Below are positions 8,729 through 17,773 of a DNA stretch of 64,000 nucleotides, piece after piece. This DNA is from Lachnospiraceae bacterium (GTDB lineage Bacteria; Bacillota; Clostridia; Lachnospirales; Lachnospiraceae). The DNA lies in contig SFDP01000005.1 of the NCBI GenBank assembly GCA_004558185.1, positions 1-64,000 on the forward strand, given 5' to 3'. Each line of letters starts with the position of its first letter. The first letter of the stretch is position 1. Below the pieces are notes generated by a model, which ran no database searches, had not been told where the DNA came from, and saw only the letters and a list, made by a program, of their open reading frames with translations. Both the position numbers and the translations under genes were made by a program.

Positions 8729-10588
8729 TTATGCACTTATGTTTTCAAACTGTGACTGGTACAGGGAGGCATAAAATCCTCCTTTTTCCAAAAGCTCCTG
8801 ATGATTTCCCTGCTCCGCAATATCTCCATCTTTCATTACCAATATAAGATCTGCATCCTGGATAGTAGAAAGACGATGGGCAATAACAAAGCTGGTTTTT
8901 CCTTTCATCAGATTATTCATTGCCTTTTGGATCCTTCTCTCCGTTCGTGTATCCACACTGCTGGTAGCCTCATCCAGAATAAGAATCGGATTATTAGCCA
9001 GAATTGCCCTGGCAATAGTCAGAAGCTGCTTCTGCCCTTGGGAAACGTTACTGGCATCCTCATTCAGCTCCATCTGATAACCATCCGGTAAGGTCTGGAT
9101 AAAATGGTGTGCATGGGCTGCCTTTGCTGCTGCGATAACCTCTTCATCCGTAGCCTCCAGCCTTCCGTAGCGAATATTTTCCATAATGCTTCCCTTAAAC
9201 AGCCAGGTATCCTGCAGCACCATGCCGAAGGCCTCTCTCAGCTCTGAGCGGTTATATTCTTTGATGTTATGGCCATCTACTTTTATACAGCCTCCATTCA
9301 CATCATAAAAACGCATGAGCAGCTTTACCATCGTGGTTTTCCCTGCTCCGGTAGGCCCTACAATAGCCACCATCTGCCCCGGTTTCACATGGCAATTAAA
9401 GCTGTGGATAACCATTTTTTCCTGTGTGTAGCCAAAGGCAACCTGTTCAAAATCCACCTCTCCTCTGATTTTCTGCAAGGGAACCGGATTTGCAGTCTGC
9501 TGATCCTCCTCCTCTTCATTTAGAAACTCGAAGACTCTCTCTGCCGCCGCTGCCATAGACTGAAGCATATTGGAAACCTGTGCAATCTGCATGATCGGTT
9601 GAGTAAAATTCTTTACATATTGAATAAACGCCTGAATATCTCCTACCTGAATGCTTCCCTTAATCACCAGATAGCTGCCGCTGATGGCCACCGCCACATA
9701 TCCCAGATTCCCTACCAGGTTCATAATAGGCTGCATCATCCCTGAAAAAAACTGGGATTTCCATGCTGACTCATAGAGTCTGTTATTGGTTTGCGTAAAT
9801 TCTTCCAGAACAGTCTCTTCACGGTTAAATGCCTTTACAATATTCTGGCCGCTGTAGGTTTCTTCTACCTGCCCATTAATCTTTCCCAGGTAGTTTTGCT
9901 GATCCACAAAATATTTCTGACTGTGCTTAACGATAAAGCCAACAAGACCACCCGATACGGGAAGAATGATCAGAGCAATCATCGTCATCACCGGGCTGAT
10001 GAGAAGCATCATGATCAGTACGCCGATCAGCGTTGTTGCTGCTGTAATCAGCATGGTTACACTTTGGTTCAGGCTTTGTCCCAGTGTATCGATATCATTG
10101 GTAATGCGGGACAGCACCTCTCCCACCGTTCTGGATTCAAAATACCCCAAGGGAAGCCGGTGTATTTTTTCAGAAATCTCTTCCCTGAGCTTGTAGCACA
10201 GCTTCTGAGATATACCGGTCATGATCCAGCCCTGTACAAAGGATAGGCAGGAGCTGATCAAATATAACACCAAAAGAGCAATCAGAATCTTTCCGATTTT
10301 TTCAAAATTGATTCCTCCTGTGCCGGACAGCTTATTCACTAATCCCGTGTAAATTTCAGTGGTTGCTTTACTCAGTACCCTGGGACCAAAGGTATTAAAA
10401 GCAGTTCCTCCTATGGCAAAAACAATTACCATGAGTAGTGCAAATTTATATCCTCCCATATAAGCCAGCAGCTTTCTCGTGGTTCCTTTAAAATCTCTGG
10501 CCTTTTCTCCCGGCATCATTCCTCCTCCAGGATGGCCGTGGCCATGTCCAACCCCCGGCCTTCTGGGGGCTCTTGTGGTTTCACTCAT
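8729..10588 (-). CDS. Heterodimeric ABC exporter, subunit with canonical Walker B and altered signature
   Basis: A 619-residue fused permease-ATPase of the ABC-B (MdlB/YheH, BmrD-like) class. A His/Gly-rich N-terminus (GVGHGHGHPGGGMMPG) precedes six membrane helices and a nucleotide-binding domain with Walker A GPTGAGKTT, Walker B LILDEATSSVD and H-loop AHRLST. Its signature motif is NVSQGQKQLL, with Gln in place of the first signature Gly. That is typical of one half of asymmetric exporters. The gene overlaps its partner by four bases (ATGA), so the two are translationally coupled. Substrate is unknown; drugs, lipids or peptides are all possible. The histidine-rich tail could bind metal, which is speculation. 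Confidence 0.88.
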   Translation of the reverse strand: MSETTRAPRRPGVGHGHGHPGGGMMPGEKARDFKGTTRKLLAYMGGYKFALLMVIVFAIGGTAFNTFGPRVLSKATTEIYTGLVNKLSGTGGINFEKIGKILIALLVLYLISSCLSFVQGWIMTGISQKLCYKLREEISEKIHRLPLGYFESRTVGEVLSRITNDIDTLGQSLNQSVTMLITAATTLIGVLIMMLLISPVMTMIALIILPVSGGLVGFIVKHSQKYFVDQQNYLGKINGQVEETYSGQNIVKAFNREETVLEEFTQTNNRLYESAWKSQFFSGMMQPIMNLVGNLGYVAVAISGSYLVIKGSIQVGDIQAFIQYVKNFTQPIMQIAQVSNMLQSMAAAAERVFEFLNEEEEDQQTANPVPLQKIRGEVDFEQVAFGYTQEKMVIHSFNCHVKPGQMVAIVGPTGAGKTTMVKLLMRFYDVNGGCIKVDGHNIKEYNRSELREAFGMVLQDTWLFKGSIMENIRYGRLEATDEEVIAAAKAAHAHHFIQTLPDGYQMELNEDASNVSQGQKQLLTIARAILANNPILILDEATSSVDTRTERRIQKAMNNLMKGKTSFVIAHRLSTIQDADLILVMKDGDIAEQGNHQELLEKGGFYASLYQSQFENISA

Positions 10589-12387
10589 CCTGCTAGCCCT
10601 CCCTTCAGCTCTGCCTCAGACAACTGTGATTTGGCAATTTCCAGATATTCCTCGCAGGAATTTAAAAGCTCCTGATGGGTTCCTTTTCCCACAATTTTTC
10701 CATCCTCCAGCACCAGAATCTGGTCTGCGTTTAAAATGGTACTGATCCTTTGAGCCACAATAATTACTGTGGCTTCTTTCGTTTCTTCATTGAGTGCTTT
10801 TCTTAAGGCCGTATCCGTTTTATAATCCAGGGCAGAAAAGCTGTCATCAAAAAGATAGATTTTGGGAGCAATAGCGATCGCTCTGGCAATGGACAGCCGT
10901 TGCTTCTGCCCTCCTGAAACGTTACTTCCTCCCTGTGCGATTTCGCTGTCATACTGTTCTTTTTTCTGTTCAATGAATTCTGTGGCCTGTGCAATTTTTG
11001 CCGCCTTTTTCATGGCCTCTTCTTCAATTGCTCCGTCTCCAAATTTAATATTGGAGGCAATCGTACCGGAAAACAGCACCGCTTTTTGTGGAACAAACCC
11101 CAACAGACTGTGGAGCTTTTTCTGGGAAAGCTCTCGAATATCTATTCCGTCAATAAGGATCCTTCCCCCAGTTACATCATAAAAACGGGGGATTAGGTGC
11201 AGAAGGGTAGACTTACCACAGCCTGTACTTCCAATAATTGCTGTGACCTTACCCGGACTTGCCGTAAAGCTGATCTGCGATAAAGCATCCTCATCTGCAT
11301 TAGGATAACGAAAATTCACCCCTTCAAAGGTCACCTCTCCCTTAGGCTCCTTCAGAAAATCATCCTTTACTTCTTCCTGATCCTGTATACTTATCCTGGT
11401 ATGCAGAACCTCCTCAATACGGTCTGCTGCAACTCCGGCTCTGGGGAGCATGATCGAAATCATGGTAAGCATCAAAAAGGACATAACGATCTGCATGGTA
11501 TAGGTGATAAACGCCATCATATCACCTACCTGCAGCCTCCCCAGGTCAACTCCCTTTGCTCCTGCCCATACAATTAAGACCGTAATACTATTCATAATCA
11601 ACATCATGGCCGGCATCATAAAGGTCATCACTCTGTTGGTAAACAGTTGAGTTTTCATTAAATCCCTGCTGGCTGCCTCGAACCGCTTCATCTCATGCTC
11701 TTCCCTGCTAAAGGCTCTGATTACCGGAATTCCTGTCAGAATCTCTCTGGACACCAGATTGAGTCGGTCAATGAGCGTCTGTACGATTTTAAACTTAGGC
11801 AGAGCTATTTTCATCAGAGCAATCACCAGAATCATGATGGCTCCTACGGCAATAACGATGATCCAATCCATTCCGGTTCTGGTTCCGGCTACTTTAATGA
11901 TTCCTCCAATGCCCATTATCGGCGCATAAACCACCATTCTGAGCAGCATAACGGAAACCATCTGAATCTGCTGAACGTCATTGGTGCTTCTGGTAATCAG
12001 TGAGGCCGTAGAGAATCGGTCAATTTCCGTATGGGAAAAGGAAACTACCTGATGAAAAATCCTTTCCCTCAGATTTTTACCAATCAAAGCTCCGGCACGG
12101 GAAGCCAAAAGTCCTACCAGAATGGCACATAACAGCATGGCCAGTGTCATCCCCAGCATTTTCGCCCCGGTGGTCAGGAGATAGTTTAGCTGAATATTCC
12201 AGTCTGCTGCCCCGACTGCCACTTCTTTGTTCTCAATCCCTCCCTGCATAATTCCAATATCAATAATGTCTGCTGTATATGCGGGCAGGGAAAGCTCACA
12301 GTAAGCCTGTACGATCAATAAAAGAACGATGGCAAGGACACTGTACTTTACCTCCCTGAGATACTTAATAATTTTAAACATAAGCAT
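10585..12387 (-). CDS. Heterodimeric ABC exporter, subunit with degenerate catalytic site
   Basis: A 600-residue ABC-B exporter half (MdlA/YheI, BmrC-like) with six membrane helices and a C-terminal ATPase domain. Walker A is GSTGCGKST and the signature NVSGGQKQRLS is canonical, but the Walker B is YLFDDSFSALD (Asp instead of the catalytic Glu) and the H-loop is VAQRIST (Gln instead of His). Together with the SQGQ signature of the partner, this predicts one working and one degenerate ATP site. Two closely spaced starts are possible (12387 or 12381); AAGGAAGG precedes both. It is the first gene of the operon that runs to 4318. Confidence 0.88.
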   Translation of the reverse strand: MLMFKIIKYLREVKYSVLAIVLLLIVQAYCELSLPAYTADIIDIGIMQGGIENKEVAVGAADWNIQLNYLLTTGAKMLGMTLAMLLCAILVGLLASRAGALIGKNLRERIFHQVVSFSHTEIDRFSTASLITRSTNDVQQIQMVSVMLLRMVVYAPIMGIGGIIKVAGTRTGMDWIIVIAVGAIMILVIALMKIALPKFKIVQTLIDRLNLVSREILTGIPVIRAFSREEHEMKRFEAASRDLMKTQLFTNRVMTFMMPAMMLIMNSITVLIVWAGAKGVDLGRLQVGDMMAFITYTMQIVMSFLMLTMISIMLPRAGVAADRIEEVLHTRISIQDQEEVKDDFLKEPKGEVTFEGVNFRYPNADEDALSQISFTASPGKVTAIIGSTGCGKSTLLHLIPRFYDVTGGRILIDGIDIRELSQKKLHSLLGFVPQKAVLFSGTIASNIKFGDGAIEEEAMKKAAKIAQATEFIEQKKEQYDSEIAQGGSNVSGGQKQRLSIARAIAIAPKIYLFDDSFSALDYKTDTALRKALNEETKEATVIIVAQRISTILNADQILVLEDGKIVGKGTHQELLNSCEEYLEIAKSQLSEAELKGGLAG

Positions 12388-12412
12388 ACCCTTCCTTAAT
12401 ATAAATCATTTC

Positions 12413-12480
12413 GTCTATTCAGAACCCCATTTGCAAAATCGCTGTTACGCAGCTTTTCTTTTGTTTATGTGGTTACTTCT
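12413..12480. repeat. Family 1 element, truncated copy (1a)
   Basis: GTCTATTCAGAACCCCATT and the following arm, up to GTGGTTACTTC, match the left part of the copies at 18751 and 33515 with a few substitutions. The hairpin core and right end are missing. The remnant lies in the leader between the probable promoter and the first gene of the ABC-hflK operon. Confidence 0.75.
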
Positions 12481-12517
12481 TTTTATACTATCTTTTTCTT
12501 TTAGATCGTTACTGTTT

Positions 12518-12546
12518 ATCTTAGCTTTATCATCTATTAAGGTCAA
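12518..12546 (-). promoter_or_regulatory. Candidate promoter of the ABC-hflK-hflC operon
   Basis: On the minus strand TTGACC (12541-12546) and TAAGAT (12518-12523) are spaced by 17 bases. The position is about 130 bases upstream of the first gene. The -10 box matches only four of six consensus bases, so this is tentative. Confidence 0.45.
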
Positions 12547-12710
12547 TAAATTTTCTATAAAAATTTCAGCTATTTGCGTTAATGTTTTAACAATAACTTT
12601 TCATTTGTACATTGTATAAAATTTGCAACAATGCTGTATATTATTGAGTTTCCCCTGCTTTCATGGTATTCTTTTTTCAGCACACAAACTGAGTTTGGTA
12701 AGGGGACCGA

Positions 12711-12877
12711 CTAGTATAACCCACACGAAATAACCATATGTTTCACTTGCCTCTGAATCCGATAGCACATATCCAAAAGCCTCAACGTAGCCACCGCTAC
12801 GTCTGCGTTTTTGAACATGCACTCTCGAATCCAGATTCTGCGCGAAACATAAAGGCATTTAGTGTGGATTATACTAG
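12711..12877. repeat. Family 2 element, copy A
   Basis: A 167-bp element bounded by CTAGTATAACCCACACGAAAT and its imperfect inverse ending TTATACTAG. The interior, including a GTAGCNNNGCTAC palindrome and GCGTTTTTGAA, aligns with the inverted interior of the 58558-58723 copy. It has no coding capacity. It lies directly upstream of the hemerythrin gene, whose start is 45 bases past its right end. The end sequence reads TATACT outward and could act as a -10 box. Confidence 0.8.
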
Positions 12878-12921
12878 GTAATAACAGATTTGCATTATTA
12901 TTTTTAGAGGAGGATTTCCAT

Positions 12922-13347
12922 ATGTACAAAATGAATCCCGAATACGCCATTGGTATTCATGAATTGGATGAACAGCATCAACATTTATTTGCTTTGATCG
13001 AACAGGCACAGACTTTATTAAAGGATGAACATATTCTTTATAAGTATGATGAACTGATTAAGATTCTGCAGGGGATGAAAGACTATGCTGACAGGCATTT
13101 TCATGCCGAGGAGGCCTTAATGGAATCTCTGAACTATCCACGTTACAAGCTACATCTGGAGGCTCACGAGGACTTCTGCAAGAAACTGGATTCCTTCCAT
13201 CTGGATATGGAAAGCATTTCCCTGGGAACCCAGGACAAGGTTCTTATGGAGCTTTTTGACTATCTGAACCATTGGCTTCAGGTGCACATTCTGGACTGTG
13301 ACCGTAAAATTGCCCGCTTTATCAATGGGGAAGCCATTGAGGCTTGA
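12922..13347 (+). CDS. Bacteriohemerythrin
   Basis: A 141-residue single-domain hemerythrin that should bind O2 at a di-iron centre in the cytoplasm, acting in oxygen sensing, storage or detoxification. The full ligand set is visible: GIHELDEQHQHLF, HFHAEEALM, HLEAHEDF and HWLQVHILDCD. The start at 12922 follows AGAGGAGG; a longer frame from 12862 begins inside the repeat element and is rejected. It is a single gene, convergent with the next. Its promoter must lie in or close to the family 2 element. An oxygen-related role fits with AhpC elsewhere in the window. Confidence 0.93.
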   Translation: MYKMNPEYAIGIHELDEQHQHLFALIEQAQTLLKDEHILYKYDELIKILQGMKDYADRHFHAEEALMESLNYPRYKLHLEAHEDFCKKLDSFHLDMESISLGTQDKVLMELFDYLNHWLQVHILDCDRKIARFINGEAIEA

Positions 13348-14097
13348 TCAGCCCGCTTCCCTGACCCGGTAGAGGTAGGCATTGCCCTTTTTGCCTATCC
13401 GTTCTACCAGATTAAGCTGATGAAGAATATACAGGATCTGGCTTGCCCGATCCTGTTTTATTTTTACTGCTTTTGCGAAGGTTTTTACACAAAAGGGCTC
13501 CTCTAAGCCATCGGGAAGTAGCTGTAAATAATCCCGGGGACAGGTTAAGTCGACCTCCTTTACCAGACAGAGGGGAATCCTGTCGTAACGATGGCTTCCC
13601 CTTTTTCTATCCTTGCTCCAGCCATTTAATAGTCGGTATTCCTCCATATCCAAAAAGACGACTTTAACGGTCAGATTTTCATATTCCAGAAAGCTCTTGA
13701 TTTTGTACAGCTCCTTAAAGGCATCATACAGGCTTCCGGTTTTGGGAGACTTCCTTTTTTCACTAAATTCTCCGGTTTTTTCATCGATCCAGATCACCCA
13801 TTTTTTATACGGTAGTGGATAGATAATGGTAACGGGATACTGGGGCAAAAAGATTTCCAGCTTTCTTTTGAGGGAAAAGAAATTACGTGTCTGGATTTCC
13901 AGAATTTCTTTTCCCGTAAATATATCTGCTACCAGGTTTCCAATGGGAATTTCCTGTTTACTCGTATCCGGCTGGTAGTAATTCTTCAAAATGGCATGAA
14001 CCGTTTTTTCCGACAGAGTACCTATACCCTGCCGACTTCTTTCTGTCAGCATTATTTTCCTCTTTGCTGCCTCAAACCTTTCCTGATCGATATCCAT
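13348..14097 (-). CDS. Unknown protein with nuclease-like core and C-terminal winged helix
   Basis: The 249-residue protein has no signal peptide or membrane segment. Residues about 25-75 contain TLSEKTVHAILKNYY, then NLVADIF and ILEIQTRNF, arranged like the E...D...ExQ core of PD-(D/E)xK nucleases. The middle region is basic and rich in aromatic residues (YPLPYKKWVIWID). The last 60 residues (CVKTFAKAVKIKQDRASQILYILHQLNLVERIG) resemble a winged helix-turn-helix. I do not recognise a named family with confidence. The stop directly abuts that of the convergent hemerythrin gene. It is followed upstream by greA at a gap of 34 bases and may be cotranscribed with it. Confidence 0.7.
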   Translation of the reverse strand: MDIDQERFEAAKRKIMLTERSRQGIGTLSEKTVHAILKNYYQPDTSKQEIPIGNLVADIFTGKEILEIQTRNFFSLKRKLEIFLPQYPVTIIYPLPYKKWVIWIDEKTGEFSEKRKSPKTGSLYDAFKELYKIKSFLEYENLTVKVVFLDMEEYRLLNGWSKDRKRGSHRYDRIPLCLVKEVDLTCPRDYLQLLPDGLEEPFCVKTFAKAVKIKQDRASQILYILHQLNLVERIGKKGNAYLYRVREAG

Positions 14098-14131
14098 TTC
14101 CTCTTACCTCTTTTTCTCCGGGTCCTGCTTT

Positions 14132-14635
14132 CTAATAGCCTCGTATCTTATCTCCACTGTCATCCTCACCTTTGTCAATATTTTTAATGGTCACAAAATA
14201 GCTGTAGCTCGGATTGACCTTTACCTCTACCCGATCTCCTGTCTTTTTCCCGAGCAAGGCCTTACCTAAAGGAGATTCTATACTGATTAACTGATTTAGA
14301 GAATCGCCTCTTACTGTGGTAACGATACGATAGCTTTCCGTAAGCCCATCCTCTTCAAAATAAACCTCTACCCGATCATTCATTCCTACTTCATCTTCAC
14401 CGGAGTGGTCGGCAATAATCTGCGCTGTACGAATCATTCTCTCTAAATAGCGGATACGGCTTTCATTTTTGTTTTTTTCCCGTTTAGCCGCATGGTATTC
14501 GAAATTTTCACTTAAGTCACCATGGGCTCTGGTTTCTTTTACTTCCTCTAACAACTGTTTTCTCAGCTCCAGCTTTCGATATTCAATTTCTTCTTCCATT
14601 TTTCTTACATCAGATTCCGTTAACTTATCGTACAT
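14132..14635 (-). CDS. greA: Transcription elongation factor GreA-like
   Basis: A 167-residue Gre factor, which stimulates transcript cleavage by backtracked RNA polymerase. The N-terminal coiled coil carries the tip motif AHGDLSENFEYHAAK with its acidic residues, and the C-terminal FKBP-like domain contains SIESPLGKALLGKKTGDRVEV. Length is slightly above the standard 158. The start ATG follows GGGAGAG. It may be a second Gre paralogue rather than the housekeeping copy, because a start of MYDKLTESDVRKMEEEI differs from typical GreA and no translation genes are nearby. Confidence 0.9.
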   Translation of the reverse strand: MYDKLTESDVRKMEEEIEYRKLELRKQLLEEVKETRAHGDLSENFEYHAAKREKNKNESRIRYLERMIRTAQIIADHSGEDEVGMNDRVEVYFEEDGLTESYRIVTTVRGDSLNQLISIESPLGKALLGKKTGDRVEVKVNPSYSYFVTIKNIDKGEDDSGDKIRGY

Positions 14636-14645
14636 GGTCTCTCCC

Positions 14646-14688
14646 TTAAAAAGAGACTGCCATACAAGATTTTCTTATATGACAGTCC
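14646..14688 (-). terminator. Terminator after chemoreceptor gene
   Basis: On the minus strand GACTGTCATATAAG pairs with CTTGTATGGCAGTC and is followed by TCTTTTT. It lies between the chemoreceptor stop (14719) and the greA start, so it should separate the two transcripts. Confidence 0.75.
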
Positions 14689-14718
14689 TTATTCTTTAAA
14701 TAGAATTCCGCTTTTTCT

Positions 14719-16815
14719 TTAGTGAGTCTTAAATAAGGCAACTGCCCTTTTCAGCTCTTCCATCTTTTCCTTCAATTCTTCACTGGCTGCTGCCAAAGAG
14801 GTAACGATTTCTTCCTGACCCTGTGCAATCTGATAAACATTGGCAGAGGAAGCAGCCGTTTGCTCCGAAGCTGCCGATATGCTGGAAATTGCCCCCAGAG
14901 TTCCCTCTCTCTGGTTATCCATGGCTCCTATACTTGATGTCACCTGTCGGATATCTTCCATCATACTTTCCGTAGAGCGATAAATCTCTTTGAAGCTTTC
15001 TCTGGTCTCCTCCACGGTGTTGGACTGTTCTTTTACAATCTCTTCTGCTTTAACTGCTGTCTTCACTGTATCTTGGGTCTGTTTTTCTATACCCTCCACA
15101 AGCCGTTTAATTTCCTCGGCCGCCTGACGGGAACCATCTGCCAGCTTACGGATCTCTTCTGCCACTACCGCAAAACCTCTTCCGGCATCTCCGGCTCTGG
15201 CCGCTTCAATGGAGGCATTCAGGGACAGCAGATTGGTCTGCTGAGCAATTTCAGAAATAATATCCACAAATCCCCTTATTTCAACAGACTCCTGTGCAAG
15301 TAATCCAATATCTTCCTTTACTCTGCCGGTTATGGCAATGGTATCCTTAGTCTGATTCGTAAGGATATCCATCGTTTTAATGCTCCTGCTTACCACCTCT
15401 TTGGTTTCTGCGGAATTGGCGGTGGTCTTTTCCATTTCTTTGCTGATGGCTTCAAGAGTTTTGGAGAGTCCATCCATCTGAATTAAGCACTGCTGTGCAT
15501 CTTTGGCCTGTTGGCCTACCCCCTGATCAATTTCATCCAATGCCTGAACGATTCCTTCAGAGGATACCTCCATTCCTTTGGACACCTTTTCGACCTCTAT
15601 TGCTGAGCGACTCACCAACTCGATAATCCCGTCAAGATGCTGCAGTAATTCGCGTGTGTTATTGATTACTTCCGCAATATTCCGATTTAATACAGTAAAC
15701 TCACTTCGTCCCTTAGTCTTCATCTTAACGGTTAAATCTCCGCTGGCCACCAGCTTTAACCGTTTGATAATGCTGTTCATGCTGCTGGTAATATTAAAGG
15801 AAATTCCCAATGCCACGATCAGGGCAATTACGCAGGCAGCAATAACAAGAATAAAGGTTATTCTCTTAATTTCATTTGCAGTCGCCGTCACTTTGTGACG
15901 TGGAACCATATAAGCCAGTGTGGCCTGGCTTTCTTCACTTTTGCAGTAAAGGAACAGGTATTCTACACCCTCATACTCTATATATTTAGTCCCTGCCATC
16001 TCCTCCGCTGCCAGACATTCCTGAAAAAACACCTGATCGGCGAAGGTAATCTGAATGGGATTGGTATCTTCTTTACGGATCACTTCCCGGTTGTCCGCTG
16101 TAATAAAGCCGATTAAAGCACCATCGGAAATATCGATTCCTTCCAGGGTTTCCAAAACCGCTGCGCTGCTGATATCTACAACCAGTACCGCCCGATTATT
16201 AGAGAAAACGGACATATAGGAAAGAATATAATCTTCGTCTGTCTGTTCCATCAACGTATCCATCTCGGGATGGGTACCGATCCAACCGGTTATCTCTTCA
16301 TTGAAAACTGCCGTACCTTCCTGCGTTTCCTGCCACTCCTTAAAGAATCCTTTACGGCTGGAATCTATAGAAACAGGATCAATGATTTGTGCATTGGAGG
16401 CAGGTACGATATATAGATTGCCGATAAAGTTATTCAGCATCATTTTTACCTTTAATTCTGATAAAATCTTTTCTCGAATCTGTTTGATTTTTACCTCATC
16501 ATTATCATATGTTCCGTATACCATATTTTGCAAATCAGAATTCAGCTTGATCTGAAGCGCATCGGTGCGGATTAAAGAAAGTCCAAAATCAATGTATTTT
16601 ACCTTTGTTTCTATTGTATTCATTGTAGACGCTTCATAATTGGCAATCATCCCGGACTCCGCCTTCTTATAGGATACTGTCCCGACTATTACTACACACA
16701 GAATAGGCAAAATAAATCCGGTAAATAATTGGAATTTAATATTAATATCCAACGAAAACTTTCTTTTTCTGCTTTGTTTTACAGCTTCCTTTTTATCCTT
16801 TGCTTCTCCATCCAT
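14719..16815 (-). CDS. Methyl-accepting chemotaxis protein
   Basis: A 698-residue chemoreceptor with two membrane segments (about residues 28-50 and 318-342) flanking an extracellular sensor of about 270 residues, probably of the Cache type. A HAMP domain (SSMNSIIKRLKLVASGDLTV) and a long signalling coiled coil follow. The kinase-control hairpin tip is AQQTNLLSLNASIEAARAGDAGRGFAVV, which contacts CheA and CheW. There is no NWETF-like tether for CheR/CheB at the C-terminus. The ligand is unknown. It has its own terminator and lies between the sialic acid regulator and greA, so its ligand could be related to the sugars nearby, which is only a guess. Confidence 0.92.
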   Translation of the reverse strand: MDGEAKDKKEAVKQSRKRKFSLDINIKFQLFTGFILPILCVVIVGTVSYKKAESGMIANYEASTMNTIETKVKYIDFGLSLIRTDALQIKLNSDLQNMVYGTYDNDEVKIKQIREKILSELKVKMMLNNFIGNLYIVPASNAQIIDPVSIDSSRKGFFKEWQETQEGTAVFNEEITGWIGTHPEMDTLMEQTDEDYILSYMSVFSNNRAVLVVDISSAAVLETLEGIDISDGALIGFITADNREVIRKEDTNPIQITFADQVFFQECLAAEEMAGTKYIEYEGVEYLFLYCKSEESQATLAYMVPRHKVTATANEIKRITFILVIAACVIALIVALGISFNITSSMNSIIKRLKLVASGDLTVKMKTKGRSEFTVLNRNIAEVINNTRELLQHLDGIIELVSRSAIEVEKVSKGMEVSSEGIVQALDEIDQGVGQQAKDAQQCLIQMDGLSKTLEAISKEMEKTTANSAETKEVVSRSIKTMDILTNQTKDTIAITGRVKEDIGLLAQESVEIRGFVDIISEIAQQTNLLSLNASIEAARAGDAGRGFAVVAEEIRKLADGSRQAAEEIKRLVEGIEKQTQDTVKTAVKAEEIVKEQSNTVEETRESFKEIYRSTESMMEDIRQVTSSIGAMDNQREGTLGAISSISAASEQTAASSANVYQIAQGQEEIVTSLAAASEELKEKMEELKRAVALFKTH

Positions 16816-16881
16816 TCTTTTTCCTCTTTCTGTAAGATGATTCCCGGATCAGCCCTTATTCGGGATTTCCGGTTTTTCATA

Positions 16882-17739
16882 TTAGTACAGCTTTTCTACT
16901 ACGGCTTTGGAGGTCTTCCTGTTATTTTCCTTAGAAGCTTCCTTATTTCGTCGGTAGTATTCCTGAAACAATACGTCAATAATGTAAAGCTGGCTCAGCT
17001 TTGCCCCCATACTTCCTCCGTCCAGAGGCCCTTCATTAGACCCACATACCAGGAGGGTATCGGTATAGCTTGTTAATGGAGACTTCAAAAAGCGAGTGAT
17101 TCCTACCACCTTAGCCCCTGACTTTTTGGCGATCTTGGCCACGTGTACATTGTCTTTTGTGGATCCGGAATAGGAAATAATAACGATCAAATCTTTCTCG
17201 TCAGCCATGGAGGCTGTCATTGCCTGCATATGTGGATCGTCAACACAGCTTACCTTGTTCGTAATTCTTAAAAACTTATTTCTGGCTTCTTTAGCGCTGA
17301 GAAGAGAATCTCCCACTCCGAAAAAATAAATCGTTTTTGCTTCCTCCATCATCCGCAATGTCTTTTCAACTTCCTCTTCCTGAATTAACAGCCTTGTTTC
17401 TTTCAGAGCGCTGATATGACCTTGGAGAATTTGATCCAGAGTAAAGCCCAGAGAGTCCAGCTTGAGCAGGGAGTCCTGCGTTTCCTTAGCCGAACCTTCA
17501 TCCGGGGACATACTTAGGGAGAGCTTCATTTTAAACTCCTGGTATCCTTTGAGTCCCATAGTCCGGCAGAAGCGATGTACACTGGCATCTGCTACCTTAC
17601 AGGCATCTGCCAGATCGGTAATTGACATAAACAGTACCTGATTGGTATTTTTTATCACAAATTCTGCTATCTTTTTCTCCGTCTTTGTAAACTGATTGTA
17701 AGATACCTGTATATCTAATAGTAGGCTTTGCTGTGCCAT
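16882..17739 (-). CDS. RpiR-family regulator of the sialic acid genes
   Basis: A 285-residue transcription factor with an N-terminal RpiR helix-turn-helix (KTEKKIAEFVIKN...ITDLADACKVADASVHRFCRTMG) and a C-terminal SIS sugar-phosphate binding domain (IYFFGVGDSLLSAKEARNKF, VIISYSGSTKDNV). Such proteins sense phosphosugars; here ManNAc-6-P or GlcNAc-6-P would be the natural effector, by analogy with NanR-type RpiR proteins. The start at 17739 follows AGGGGG; a longer frame to 17841 would overlap nanA and is rejected. It is the last gene of the minus-strand sialic acid operon. Confidence 0.88.
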   Translation of the reverse strand: MAQQSLLLDIQVSYNQFTKTEKKIAEFVIKNTNQVLFMSITDLADACKVADASVHRFCRTMGLKGYQEFKMKLSLSMSPDEGSAKETQDSLLKLDSLGFTLDQILQGHISALKETRLLIQEEEVEKTLRMMEEAKTIYFFGVGDSLLSAKEARNKFLRITNKVSCVDDPHMQAMTASMADEKDLIVIISYSGSTKDNVHVAKIAKKSGAKVVGITRFLKSPLTSYTDTLLVCGSNEGPLDGGSMGAKLSQLYIIDVLFQEYYRRNKEASKENNRKTSKAVVEKLY

Positions 17740-17773
17740 GGTTTCCCCCTGTCTTTTACTCATCTTTGAAGGA

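Noticed and set aside
12661..12950. Minus-strand open frames of 65-79 codons upstream of the hemerythrin gene
   Set aside because: They lie inside the family 2 element and overlap its inverted ends; no start site or family match.
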